Origin: Echinarachnius parma
Taxonomy: Eukaryota; Echinodermata; Echinoidea; Clypeasteroida; Echinarachniidae
Reading direction: 5' to 3'
Assembly (NCBI GenBank): GCA_037951105.1
Contig: JBAMJV010000852.1
Coordinates: forward strand, 62,001 to 126,000
DNA length: 64,000 nucleotides
Part shown: positions 1 through 10,974 of the stretch, one piece after another
Layout: every line of letters starts with the position of its first letter
Position numbering within the stretch: position 1 is the first letter of the stretch
Translations under genes and position numbers: made by a program
Notes under the pieces: model-generated
Databases searched by the model: none
What the model saw: only the letters and a program-made list of their open reading frames with translations
What the model was told of the DNA's origin: nothing

Positions 1-152
1 CTATATATATATTTTATACCATATCAAATTAAAGCGAAAACCATACTATACCAGATAAAGTTCCCAGGAATACAACATGCCATAAATGACGATCCATCGC
101 CTGTTGCCATAATCTTGCATATTGGCTTCCCGCCACTATTTTATATGTTCTA
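1..152. other. AT-rich stretch, no gene seen
   Basis: If the candidate last exon at 153-421 is real, this would be its 3' untranslated region. I found no AATAAA on the minus strand here, so the end of the gene is not defined. Confidence 0.3.
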
Positions 153-421
153 TCAAAATAATTGCCGGTATACTTCAAGTTCGTTTGCCCACCATGTAAC
201 CTTCCTTAATTTCGTGTTATAATGACCGATATCTACATACAAGTCTGTACAATTTAGGTTGCAGTACTTAAATACTATCCAACTCTTGTTACAACCCTTC
301 TTTTGGAGACATAAGCCATTGGTACGTCGACGAACATGTTTGTCCGAGTGGATTCCTTCAAACACGCTTGGAAATATCCACTTCGACACAATTAATGGCC
401 GAATTAACATCAGTGGCACAA
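153..421 (-). CDS. Possible terminal exon of the CTLD gene
   Basis: On the minus strand a run of T, then ATCCCGAACTAAG, makes a plausible acceptor ending at 422. An open frame of about 89 codons follows, closing with TGA at 153-155. The phase (two bases completing a split codon) matches the phase-1 donor of exon C1 at 3260. The peptide has several cysteines (LCLQKKGC, KYCNLNC) but resembles no domain I know. It could equally be a chance open frame, with the true last exons lying outside the window. Confidence 0.25.
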
Positions 422-464
422 CTTAGTTCGGGATAAAAAAAAATTGTTTAAAAGACAGACACTC

Positions 465-1588
465 TCGCTGGGCAATTAAAAGGACTAATTGAGAGTATCG
501 ATAGCAAAATACGATACATACTTTTTTTGAAGAAAAAGAATTTTGGGCAATTATTTGTTTTAAATGCCAAATTCAGTAACTATGTTTAGTGAAAAGGTTA
601 GGTAGGCTTTATAGCTACCAAGTCGTTTAATTTGGCGTATGCTCAGTTCTTTTTAACGGAGTTATTTAAATACGCATTTCTTATATTGTCCTTATTACAC
701 ATGATATGATGCACCGATATCATGCATGTAAAAAGGACAATAATTATAGCCGTATTCACACGATGAAAGCCAAGTTCTTAAGAATTGCAACTCTTAAGAA
801 TTGCAAAATGTGTGTTCAAACGATGCCAATTCTCGAGAGTTGCAATTCTTAAGAATTAAAACCGGAAGTAGTGTGCGCGCCTTTCTCATTTGAGGTCACG
901 CGCACTCACTTGACTTGTTTTCACACCGGAAGCATATCTCGGTCATGAGGTCAACCCAAACCACGAGTCTCGAATCTGATTGGCCCGTATTCACAAAGGA
1001 GGTTTGGTGTTCAGACGTTAACAAAAATAGACTGCGCGCTCATTCTGCGCAAAATCTTACAAGTATCTTGTGGTTATCTTGTGGTTTGCAAACCACAAGA
1101 TAACCACGAGATTGCGCATATTTTGCAGTGCGCGCAATCTTGTGGTTTGCAAACCACAAGATAACCACGAGTTTTGCGTGTTCAAACGAGCGCTAACCAC
1201 AAGATAACCACAAGATATTCTTAAGAATTGCAAACCACAAGATAACCACAAGATAACCACGAGATTGGCTTTTATCGTCTGAATGCAGCTTATGCAATTG
1301 CCCTTTTACGCGCATTGACAATGCACAGCCAATGCGCGCGACGTGGCGCGATAATGGGCAACAAAAAGGGCAAAGTCCATTTTGTCCTTTTTGTTGCCCA
1401 TATCATACGCGCAATGTTTTCATTTTGTCCTTTTGTTATTTTTGATTTTCTCAAAAAGTAGGGCATATATGGGGATTCTAAATATATCATCGCATAGGTA
1501 TTTAAGTACTCTATCTGAAAATAAAATTTAAACAAAATCGATATTTAACGATAATATCGGCCAATTTGCCCTTTTAATTGCCCAGCGA
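465..1588. mobile_element. TIR DNA element, outer member of a nest
   Basis: The ends at 465-484 and 1568-1588 are inverted copies of TCGCTGGGCAATTAAAAGG. Internally there is another inverted pair built on GGGCAACAAAAAGG (about 1357-1406) and a second, complete TIR element at 751-1288. No coding sequence is seen, and no clear target duplication was found. Confidence 0.6.
751..1288. mobile_element. Nested TIR element packed with palindromes
   Basis: The ends are imperfect inverted copies of TATTCACACGATGAAAGCCAA (751-773 against 1264-1286, about 22 of 27 matching). The interior holds repeated palindromes: TTAAGAATTGCAA around 776-860, and CTTGTGGTTTGCAAACCACA units around 1064-1260. The short open frames here are repeats read through, not genes. 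Confidence 0.6.
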
Positions 1589-2040
1589 CGAATACCAGTA
1601 ACCGTTGAAACTGTTTTACATGTGGAATTTCACTAGCCCAATAATAGTTTCCATGTGCTACCGGAGATATTCAATTGTTTCTTGTCTTTATCCAGTCAAT
1701 TTTTTCTATTTCTGCTGATGCATGAAGCCAAAGTGTGGCTTGAGGTTTTTTGACATTCCAGTCATGAAAGTATAACCGGTTATCAGTTATATAATGACAT
1801 GGATGAACCAGGACGCAATATTATGGCTGACCCGTCATACTATATCTGGAATGTCAATTAATAAATATTTTTGTCTGGATATCGTTGCAGAGGGATTTGC
1901 AATGATATTGAAGACAAAATGCTTGACAAATTCCACAGGTGCGACATGGTTTAATCAGTTACTGGTAAATTATGTTGAGTTAGCCTGTTTTCCACTGATT
2001 TTATGCTTTACTACATAATATACTACCACTTCAACTACTA
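1589..2040. other. No feature recognised
   Basis: AT-rich intronic or flanking sequence with no coding similarity or repeat that I can identify. Confidence 0.5.
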
Positions 2041-2041
2041 T

Positions 2042-2138
2042 TAAGGAAAAGAGAAAACAGAAGAAAATGAATTATAGGAGAAAGTAAAAGAAGAAAAGGA
2101 AGAAAAGGAAGAAGAAGAAGAAGAAGTAGAAGAAGAAT
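2042..2138. repeat. Purine-rich AAG/GAA tract
   Basis: Nearly pure A/G sequence ending in a run of GAA triplets. Confidence 0.8.
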
Positions 2139-2474
2139 TGTTTTTTTACTTTTCAAATGATAACTCCTTTTACAAATAATCAAAGTCAAATGTTTACAAT
2201 AAAAGCATGGTACATAATATAACAAATTAAGTATATATGTATACACAGCAATACAAGAAAAACATGTTGTCAAGGTTAAAACCATATAGAAACTTTGCAC
2301 AGTGTTTAAGCAAAAATACAGTCATAAAGATCCTATAACTTGTTTCAAAGATAATTCGAAACAAGTGCATTAGCATATAAACGTACACTAACGCCCGCCA
2401 ACACCCGCTACGAGCGCCAACATACGCTAACAAAAACAAAAAGCCGGCAAGTTACATCACCAGCAAGGAGTAGA

Positions 2475-2526
2475 TGAAGAGGAAGAAGAAGAAGAAGAAG
2501 AAGAAGAAGAAGAAGAAGAAGAAGAA
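2475..2526. repeat. (GAA)n microsatellite
   Basis: About 17 GAA triplets in a row. Leucine-rich frames on the other strand are artefacts of this. Confidence 0.9.
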
Positions 2527-2589
2527 TGAAAATAGTAATTATAATAACACTAATAGTTTTAAGCTTAAAAGGATCTAGGAACTGGGTTG

Positions 2590-2912
2590 ACAAAATCAAA
2601 CAAAGGGTTGATAAAAATTGGTATTTCTGTGAATTGATATATACATTGAGTGATGTGTGAAAATTCAATGTTAAATGGATAGCATATTGCCACATAATGG
2701 TCGACAATTCATTTCTACACCGTTGAAACAGTCCCAGGAAGACTTTCAAATTCTAACATCATTATCATAATGATATATCTTTATAACGAAAATTTGAAAT
2801 ACCAAGACCTTTCTATGCAACTATTGGTAATACGAAAACAACAAGGTATGTGAGAACTGCTAAGGTTCGAAGTATGTTTTGTCGATGTTTACAATTGTAC
2901 TAGATCCCTGTA
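2590..2912. mobile_element. Degraded MITE, TTAA/ACTAGATCCCT family
   Basis: Contains GAGTGATGTGTGAAAAT and ends with ACTAGATCCCT, as in the intact copy at 23773-24157. The left end is lost, and the right end runs straight into a microsatellite. Confidence 0.4.
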
Positions 2913-2914
2913 AT

Positions 2915-3087
<173 letters not shown>

Positions 3088-3259
3088 TTAAAACATTGAA
3101 TTAACTATAATGACGTAAACATTACTTTTCAGCATTGTCATGACGTGGCCTGACTAATTAGAGCGGTGGGTATTTATCGTAATGTATGCAACATAAACTG
3201 AACAAAAAACTAAACATATATACACAACAACAACAACAAATCATTCGGAAACTAATTAC

Positions 3260-3477
3260 CTGGATATTGGCAGATGAAAAAGTGAACTTGATTGATATCG
3301 TTGCATGAATAGGATTCCCAAGTTGCACTGATGCTATCAATTGCACCACAACCGGAGAGGCTATCAAACTGATGGTAAGACAAGACGTTGTTCGTACCAA
3401 ACTCCACAGGGGTGTATGGGGGACTATTTCCAATATGCTGAGCTCCAATCCACGCCTGGATACTTGTGGCTGGATCT
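3260..3477 (-). CDS. CTLD gene exon C1: second half of the fourth CTLD
   Basis: The 218-bp exon starts after ...CGTTATAG (acceptor at 3479-3478) and ends at CCAG|GTAATT (3260|3259). It reads DPATSIQAWIGAQHI, then CGAIDS, WESYSCND and FFICQYP. These are the CTLD WIGA motif, the C2 and C3 cysteines, and the final C4 motif. It starts with the third base of a codon split with A1 (GG|A) and ends in phase 1. With A1 it forms a six-cysteine long-form CTLD. The EPN/QPD sugar-calcium motif is missing, so carbohydrate binding is doubtful. It is shorter than its paralogue C2 because the segment before CGAID lacks five residues. Confidence 0.85.
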
Positions 3478-3593
3478 CTATAACGCAATTTGAGGAATAG
3501 TTTGTCTTATGTTAACGAAAAGGTAAAGAAAGGTATATATGCGTGGTCACTTTCTTTCAAATATACCTTTTTGACCACAACTATTGTACAACG

Positions 3594-4086
3594 TTAAAGG
3601 GCAATGCAACTCAATAATAGAGTTTATCCTACTTTATATATCGTAATATACCTGTTTATTATATGTAACATTATTCCGACTCAGATTTCTGCTTTGGAAG
3701 AAATATGAGAAAACTCTATCGGGTATACCACTCTTCACGCGAACGCTGGAGGCCGCCATTATTAGGTTTGCACGGACTACATGCACTAATGAATTTCAAT
3801 AGCACCCATTCTAACCATTGTTAGCATGGTTAGAATACAAGTATTCTAAGAATGGTTTGAATGGGTGCTATTGAAATGCATTAGTGAATGTAGTCCGCGC
3901 AAACCTATATAATGGCGGCCTCCAGCGTTCGCGTGAAGAGTGGTACATTTTGTATACCCGATAGAGTTTTCTCATATTTCTTCCAAAGCAGAAATCTGAG
4001 TTGAAGTAATGTTACATATAATAAACAGGTATATTACGATATATAAAGTAGGATAAACTCTATTCTTGAGTTGCATTGCCCTTTAA
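3594..4086. mobile_element. Giant fold-back MITE with TTAA ends
   Basis: Nearly the whole 490 bp is one inverted repeat with arms of about 230 bp, from TTAAAGGGCAATGCAACTC to its complement. The centre is around GTTAGCATGGTTAGAATAC. Arms differ by only a few bases. TTAA sits at both ends (3594-3597 and 4083-4086). It has no coding capacity. It lies about 120 bp upstream of exon C1 in transcript terms. Confidence 0.85.
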
Positions 4087-4134
4087 CATGCGATTGAAAT
4101 GGGACAATTTTACAAGCTAGAAATCATGGGCGTA

Positions 4135-4378
4135 GGAGGCGGGGGCTGAGGCTGCAGCCCCCTCTGGAGTTTTGAAGACGGCAACATTCTTGCAAAAAGC
4201 ACCTCGGGCAAAACGTGTCATATTCGGGCAAATCAGCGACACATTTGGGCAAAATAAAGTAACATTTGGGCAAGCTCATGTCATATTCGGGCAAAGTCAT
4301 ATTACATTCAGGCAAACTCATGACATTTTAGAGCTAAACAACGTAATTTTCGGGCAAAACTTGTTTTCTGCAAATTAA
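4135..4378. repeat. Periodic TTCGGGCAAA repeat with G-rich leader
   Basis: A G/C hairpin (GGGGGCTGAGGCTGCAGCCCCC) leads into about eight imperfect units of roughly 24 bp, each carrying TTCGGGCAAA or a variant. In frame they read VIFGQ-like peptides, but the pattern is a dispersed repeat. Relatives occur at 20520-20640 and, inverted, at 40530-40640. Confidence 0.6.
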
Positions 4379-4381
4379 TTT

Positions 4382-4860
4382 GTGCATCAGAGAGCTTATG
4401 CCTCCGCTAACGAAGTGGCCGGAGGCATTATTTTGTTCGGGATGTCCGTCCGTCCGTCCGTCCAAGAGCTCAAAAATGAAGAATATATAATTACATGTAG
4501 CCAGTTTAAGCGAGGTTTGGTTATTTTGCTTAGTAATCCCTTACCTATTGTTATGTATGCGCGGGTCACGTAGCTAGCGCGGGTCACATAGGGGTCACGC
4601 ATAGCGCTGTGGCACTCCTTGAAATCCGTGAGCGAACTTTCTCGACGGGCGAATACACGTATACTGCACAATCAACCGTTGGACGATGGTTTATTAGATT
4701 TAGGTCTATAACTCCACGAAAAAGAGATTTCAAGCCCTAATTTTTTCAGTCATGCTATTAAATGACATTTTCTTTCATATAAGACATTAACCTCGCAACG
4801 TTTGAAATTTGGCTTGCAAAAGAGGGGCTATCCCTTTAAGTGTGTAAAATGGGACAGTGT
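4382..4860. repeat. Dispersed repeat with GCCTCCG hairpin and (GTCC)n
   Basis: The stretch GCCTCCGCTAACGAAGTGGC plus GGAGGC folds as a hairpin and is followed by a GTCC run (4443-4464), then GCGGGTCACGTAG repeats around 4560-4600. This looks like a transposon fragment; no coding similarity was seen. Confidence 0.4.
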
Positions 4861-5058
4861 AAATAACTTATTTCATTTAATTTTGTATCCTTGCCATAGC
4901 CGTTTCTACGAGAATTAATAATATATCATAAAACAATTTGTACTCATGGTAACGATAAACATTAAAAGGACTAAATGAGTGCACTTTTGCCATGTACATT
5001 TCCAATGAGACATCGTCTGCCAACACTTGATCTGCACCACTTGTTACGTCACTAGAAC

Positions 5059-5161
5059 GATCACAAGACGGGTGTGAAGATACGAGCACCTTGCTGAGCA
5101 TCGCTAGAGGTGTAAAGATCACAAGACGGGTGTGAAGATACGAGCACCTTGCTAAGCATCG
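5059..5161. repeat. 58-bp tandem duplication
   Basis: GATCACAAGACGGGTGTGAA and the following 25 bases occur at 5059-5103 and again at 5117-5161 with one difference. Related ACAAGATCC..GAGCAACG units follow to about 5250. Confidence 0.8.
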
Positions 5162-5379
5162 TTGGATAATACAGGAAACAAGATCCCAACCGGGTCGGGC
5201 TGAACATCGTTGGACTGGAAACAAGATCCAAACGGATCTTGCTGAGCAACGTGGGACTTGAGGCACAAAAGAAAACCCAGCGAAGCAGCGAACTTGGATC
5301 AGTCAAAACAAACATCAACCAACGGGGCGAGCAACGAGTGAAGTTCATCTCCAACCAACAGTGTGATATATCCGTCCTG

Positions 5380-5594
5380 TGCAGAGCTAACAGGTCGTAG
5401 ATTTCGACCAAACGGGTCCACAAACTACGTTCTCGGTTAATCTTGGCCGGAACCGGTGGCGTATTGAACAGTCTGCGAATTCGGCATCCTGAAATTTTTC
5501 GGAGAAACCGATTGTTGGATTTCCCGCCGTCCTTTTCAACAGAGTTCTACTGTGGTTCAGAACCGCGCCAATACCAAAAAAGGTGTTCCGCTAC
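5380..5594 (+). repeat. 5' LTR of a non-autonomous LTR retroelement
   Basis: Direct repeat of 7099-7323. Both copies share CAGAGCTAACAGG, GATTTCGACCAAACGGGTCC, GATTGTTGGATTTCCCGCCG and the end GGTGTTCCGCTAC. Their identity is about 85-90% by eye. Confidence 0.75.
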
Positions 5595-7098
5595 TAATGG
5601 TATCAGAAGTGGGATGACATTGGCTCAACTGGTACGGGGAAACTACACATCGAACAAGCAATGTGGAAACCAGACAACATAACAATCAATGCAGATCTGT
5701 GAATACCATTAGCGTGCAACCAGCTAATACAGCGGAGGTGATGCAACGAATTGAAACTTGTATGGTGGACATCTAACTACACATCGAACAAGCTAGGTGA
5801 AAGCCAGACAACATAACAATCAACGCAGATCTGTGGATGCCAATAGCGTGTAGCCATGGGGAGCATAGAGGAGTTAACATCCAGCAGCCTATGGGGTGGA
5901 ACGGTTGTCCACCGAGAACCGGTATGCAAAGGGCGTTTGCGGAGAACCAGGCTACGGGGATTGCGGAGGATTATTTTCAGACGTGCCATGGGAAGCATAG
6001 AGGAGTTAACATCCAGCAGCCTATGGGGTGGAACGATTGTCCACCCAGAAATCACCAGGATCGGTCGGGGGAGCCAGTGGAAGTAGAAATGGATTCTACG
6101 AGACGGGCAACAAAAGAAAAGGTGGCCCGGGTGATCGACGACGACGGTTGACCGATGGTGTATGCTTCCGATGCTGAAATTGGGGGCACATGAGGAGAAA
6201 CTACAAAGCTGTGCTGAGACAGGGGATGAGGAGACCAGCGACGATGACGGAGACATCAGAGGTTGGAGTACAAGCCGCCTTGTGTGGGCAGACTCGATGA
6301 TGAATAAGATGCGATGGGGAGACGGAGGACGCAAGCCGGGCAGCCTTGGGTAGGCAGACTCGATGATGAAGAAGATTTGATGGGGAGACGGAGGACGCAA
6401 GCTGGGCAGCCTTGGGTAGGCAGACTCGATGATGAAGAAGATTTGTTGGGGAGACGGAGGACGCAAGCCGGGCAGCATTGGGTAGGCAGACTCGATGATG
6501 AAGAAGATGTGATTCGAAGACGGAGGACGAGGAGACGAGTCGACGATGACAACCATACTGGGGAGCGGTGCGGATCCGGTCACTTCACATACGATGGTGA
6601 TGCAGTGTGGTGACGAGAAGACCAGCGGCGACGAGGACCGTGAGACCAGCGGCGACGAGGACCCTGAGACCAGCGACGATGACAACCATGATGAGGAGAT
6701 GGAGGACGAGGAGATCAAGTTGGGGGACGAGACGGAGAATCAACAAGACAACCGGAACAACGACGACCGGGGTGACGAAACGTCACCTCGGTGGCGCAAC
6801 GCATGCGCCAGCAGAAAGCAACGGGACAAATTATACATCAAGCCGGGTGATGAGACATCGCTTCGGTGGCGCAATGCTTGCGCCAGCCAGAATCAACGGG
6901 ACAAGACCAGCCAGATCAGCCAGAATCAACGAGACTGCACGATCGTCTGGGAGCAGCAAGTTCCCACACCAGCACGTCGAGGGACATGGGAACAGCCACC
7001 ACCTAGAGCAAGTCAACCAAGTCCCCCACAAGGTTTACGGGCAATCTTTTAGCGCCATGACCTCCACACCACCGGAAGAGCGAAGTCCATTAACCAGT
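5595..7098 (+). mobile_element. Interior of a pol-less LTR retrotransposon (decayed gag and tandem repeats)
   Basis: Directly after the left LTR, TGGTATCAGAAGTGGGA (5598-5614) looks like a tRNA primer-binding site of the kind used by Gypsy-type elements. At 6163-6207 a frame reads C-F-R-C-stop-N-W-G-H-M-R-R-N-Y. That is a gag CCHC zinc knuckle with a stop and the last Cys changed to Tyr. No protease, reverse transcriptase or integrase is present. The rest is internal duplication: a unit at 5645-5704 repeated at 5776-5850, one at 5856-5925 repeated at 5987-6050, and a 63-bp tandem array at 6300-6510. Strand is set by the primer site. Confidence 0.65.
6300..6510. repeat. 63-bp tandem array inside the LTR element
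   Basis: Three and a half copies of a 63-bp unit (GGGGAGACGGAGGACGCAAG ... GACTCGATGATGAAGAAGAT). Being a multiple of three, it repeats a 21-residue peptide (GRRRTQAGQPWVGRLDDEED) in one frame. Confidence 0.9.
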
Positions 7099-7323
7099 AC
7101 AGAGCTAACAGGTAGATTTCGACCAAACGGGTCCACAAACTACGAGCTCCGTTAATTCTTGGCAATGGGAACCGGTGGCGTATTCAACAGTCGGCGATTT
7201 CGGCATCCTGACAAAATTTCGGAGGAACCGATTGTTGGATTTCCCGCCGTCCTTTTCAACATGTTCAACGGGGTTCTACTGTAGTTCAGTACCGCGCAAA
7301 TACCAAAAAGGGTGTTCCGCTAC
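7099..7323 (+). repeat. 3' LTR of the non-autonomous LTR element
   Basis: Partner of 5380-5594, with a small insertion near 7260 (ATGTTCAACGGG). I see no obvious target duplication outside the LTRs. Confidence 0.7.
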
Positions 7324-7680
7324 AAAACTGTATACGTAGAAATAACATACAAAGTCGCCGGTCAGTGATCACATATTTTATAATGTAATTTTGATCGAAT
7401 ATTCCTTTGAAAAGGCGACAACTTTTGTTATTTTGACTGGTGAGGAATAAGAGGATTTTGTGGACTGTGTATGTGAGTGTGAACACATGAGCATGACGAC
7501 AAAGCCAAGAGGACAAAATCCCGGACCAAATACATGTAGATTGAATCATCTGATCTTGGAATGGAAGCTAGTGTGAACTGCGTGGGACTGAAATCACTTG
7601 AGAAGATTAAAGGTAAGGCAATGTGTATATACAAAAGGTGTTATATAAAGGAAATAATGTTTGATTTTTCCCGCGAGCGC
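7324..7680. other. No feature recognised
   Basis: Intron sequence without recognisable coding or repeat structure. Confidence 0.5.
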
Positions 7681-7683
7681 AGT

Positions 7684-7790
7684 CTATTTCACTCAGCGTG
7701 CAGCCTCGCCAGTACTATTGAACTCGCTACTTTGTAGCTCGTTCAATAGTACTGGCGAGGCCGAGTCTGCACGATTCGTGCAAATAGACA
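7684..7790. repeat. Strong hairpin
   Basis: A perfect 20-bp stem (7704-7723 with 7741-7760, CCTCGCCAGTACTATTGAAC) has a 17-nt loop. The stem continues imperfectly through GTGCAG/CTGCAC and TCTATTT/AAATAGA. Probably a small fold-back element. Confidence 0.75.
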
Positions 7791-8100
7791 TGCCTTTTCG
7801 CACGCAAAATCATTAATTTATATCCTTACTAGTGAATGAAATAAAAGCATGAATATGTTAACCTAATGTTGATCTTGGATTTGATGGTTTTGGCCCTGTT
7901 TAAAAAAAAAATTTGTCGACATACTTGAATTAGTTATCCCCAAAGTACTGCAATCATAGCATCGATATTACGAACATTATCTTCCTTCTAATGATCTTGA
8001 TGCTTGCTACTAATGACGAAATATGCAAATTTACTAATTATACTAATAATGATAATAATAATAACAACAATAATGGCCACTTATAGAGCGCAGACGTGTA

Positions 8101-9046
8101 TACTCCGCACAAAAAGAAACAGGACACTTATTTAAGACAACATATCTCATATTTTTTAAGGATAAAATATATGTCATTGTATATCAAGTTAAAGATAAAA
8201 TTACCCTCTTCGATATTAGCATAGAATCCAGGAAAACCCATTCATGCATGACTTGTCACGGTCAATTAACCACCGCAAGGTCTGTTTTCAAAAATAGCAA
8301 AAATGGAACATCTATTCAACCATTTCAATGTTGACAAGCATGATATAAACGTTATATCCATGCAATGGCATAATTATTTCATTACAAATGTGATCTTTTT
8401 TAGTTTCATCTGAATAGAAAAAGTGTAAATCAAGACCAATTGTGAACGTTATAGGTTTTATTTTCATCCAAATGTAAAAAAATGGGAAATTCCATGGCTA
8501 AGGTTTATTCGTCGAAACTACAGTTTGTGCCCTTATTTCAGCATGAAACTTGGTATAAATTCTTCTCAAGAATTCTACCGTAGTCCAAAAATCTTCAAAA
8601 TCTGATGTCACCCTTGGTCAACCATTTGGGCAGTCTCTAACATGTCAATTCTCTAGGTAACTATGGTTGAAATTGCAAGAGACACATGAAACAGACAAGC
8701 TTTATGCCTCAAAAACAGACCAATATGTTGATATTCCCATAACCTGGCCCTGTTTTATTGGAAAATGTGTATTTTTGGAGTTTGTTCATGACAATAAGGT
8801 TGAATGGTGTCAAGCAAGACGCTTACTCATTGCAGTCGAATGGTGCGGTCATCCATTGTTTTTGCTATTTTTTAAAACAGACCTTGCTATTGTTAATTGA
8901 TCATGGCAGTTCATGCATGAACGATTACACCTTTAATTTATATTCTGCCTGTAGAGGACTACATTTCCTTTAATATATGATAATGTACACGCTGTCGTAC
9001 ATAAAATTAATATTAAATAGTGTCCTGTTTCTTTTTGTGCGGAGTA
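8101..9046. mobile_element. TIR element with TA target duplication
   Basis: Inverted ends of about 30 bp, TACTCCGCACAAAAAGAAAC at 8101 and its complement ending near 9046, flanked by TA. This suggests a Tc1/mariner-type non-autonomous element. No transposase frame was found. Confidence 0.65.
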
Positions 9047-9694
9047 TATGTCGCAATGTGGCACTCCTGACGCTATTGTTATCTATGGTCAGGTCAAAGC
9101 CATATAATGATATTGTGTACTTTCTCTACTCCCCGGGGTGCATACTAGCCATATGCTGCCAATGCCGCATGGCTTATTAACACCCGACCATGGTACCCAT
9201 GTATACACGTGTATTCCCATAGACAAGCGTTGCACAAAATGGTTCGCGGATACCATAAGCTGCACTAAACGTTTACAAACCATTGCGAAGTATTTTACTA
9301 AGATTTTCTTTTACGTAAGTAAAAGTCTAAAATACGATTTGATCACGAGATAAGTACTGTTCTTAGCCTAGCTAATTGCTTAGCAAATGTCTTACGTAAT
9401 TTAAGTATATAATTTAATACCGACCCTGGGTAGAGAGCATCAATATAACGTTAATAAATGCTTCCGGGAAAAATGGCAACATGAGTCTAACAGATTCAGT
9501 ATCCGTTTCCAAAAACGTATACCATTTTCAAACCTTTAACGAATTTGAACAAAACAGATAATCAGAAAATGGTTAACCTGACTACGAGATCGGAGGCAAG
9601 ATATAGAATGTCCGCCATGACCAGCTCCAATAATACTACTAATACTATTTTTTGTAATACTAGTACTATCACCTCCACACCACTTTCTTCTTAC
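9047..9694. other. No feature recognised
   Basis: Intron sequence between a TIR element and exon A1; nothing identified. Confidence 0.5.
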
Positions 9695-9863
9695 CCAAGT
9701 GCTTTTAGATACGACTTGAACCCGTCATTCATGGCACTATCATCCACCACAGCTAACTCCAGTCCCCTTGCTGCGCACTCCGTGCTCGCCCCTTCTGCTG
9801 TACGCTTGAAGTGTGAAAACCAGAAGCATTCCCTCCCGTAGGGTAACATATTTGCTGGGCACA
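9695..9863 (-). CDS. CTLD gene exon A1: first half of the fourth CTLD
   Basis: The 169-bp exon follows the acceptor TTGTATCCTAG and ends GCACTTGG|GTAAGAAG. It reads CPANMLPYGRECFWF, then HFKRTAEGASTECAARG, then LELAVVDDSAMNDGFKSYL. This is the CP and EC pair of a long-form CTLD, the first helix with the C1 cysteine, and the second helix. It begins with two bases of a split codon (phase 1 entry) and leaves two bases (GG) that join the A of exon C1. Its length equals that of A2, and the two peptides differ at only about 12 of 56 positions, pointing to duplication of a D-B-A-C unit. Confidence 0.87.
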
Positions 9864-10974
9864 CTAGGATACAAAAAAAACATGACCTTGATCATAGACC
9901 TCCTGGGATAAGAAAGCTTCTTTACAATACGTCAGAATTAACCGACTCTTAATGGGGTCTCCATACTTCCACCTCATGTTGGTATAATACGGTATGTACA
10001 ACAACAATATACTAAAAGACACATCTATGAAAATTCTGAGTTTGAATTGTAAAACAAGTCACATGCAAATTAGTCCATATTAAGTTTGATTTAGCTGCAT
10101 AAAAATACACTAGTTTATTCCATCTGATCTGATAACCATTCGAGTAAATTATTTTTGTATTGTTTTGGATATGAGTAAATTTTGATAATATACATATATT
10201 ATACATTTGTATTTAATGAGATCAAAGTGATCTAGTAACTTTGTACAATTTCAACCAAAATCACTTGAAGCTTTCAGACTAATCCTGTACTTGTTGTTTG
10301 GCTAGTGGTCACAGAAGAATGAAATGGGTTTTGATCAGACATTGATTTTCTCTGTTTTAGCTAGGTAAAGTTTATACGTTTCCATGATATTCTCTCATTG
10401 CATTCTCAAGAATCTTAAACTGAAATTAGTATATGATTGAAGTCTCAAACATTGCTTTGGGGGAATATAAAGTTAATGGATCACTTTAAGCATTTTATTA
10501 AATTTTTGCCAATTTCAAACACCACACAAAATCTTTAACCGTCGAATAAAATTTATATGTCTTTTTCAGACATCTTTCTTATTTGCCTAGCTCTATTTTA
10601 ATGTGCACGCCTCCCTTTATTTTATTGCCATAATTTTGCTCTGCTTTACATCACTCTATACATAAAAGCAATATTGAAATATAGAGAATTGGCATTTTAT
10701 TTGTCAACAAATATTCTGGCAAAACTGAGATTTGTATACATGTCTATTTATAACTATTGTGTTCATTATTATGTTTCAAATTGTATATTGGTATTCACGC
10801 ACATGCATGTAAAGTTTGCGTTGCTCTTTAAAAAAAAAAAGATTAGATTAAAAATATGCAATTTATTTGTAATTCGGTTGTTAGACTGCAATCATGAAAC
10901 CGAATTTTACCAGATCTATCAATCATGTTTAATGTACCGTGTCTGTGCAAATTTCAGCAGAAAGTCCTGGATTA
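9864..10974. other. AT-rich intron, no feature recognised
   Basis: No coding similarity or clear repeat structure was seen between exon A1 and the dispersed repeat at 10975. Confidence 0.5.

Noticed and set aside
5777-6718. 313-codon minus-strand frame, Ser/Pro-rich
   Set aside because: Antisense to the LTR element's repeats (primer site and gag remnant are on the plus strand). Its internal repetition follows the 63-bp DNA array, and no domain was seen.
6546-7155. Two overlapping plus-strand frames of 168 and 182 codons
   Set aside because: Low-complexity acidic or Arg/Thr-rich peptides within the LTR interior. Overlapping frames with no motif, so not called as genes.
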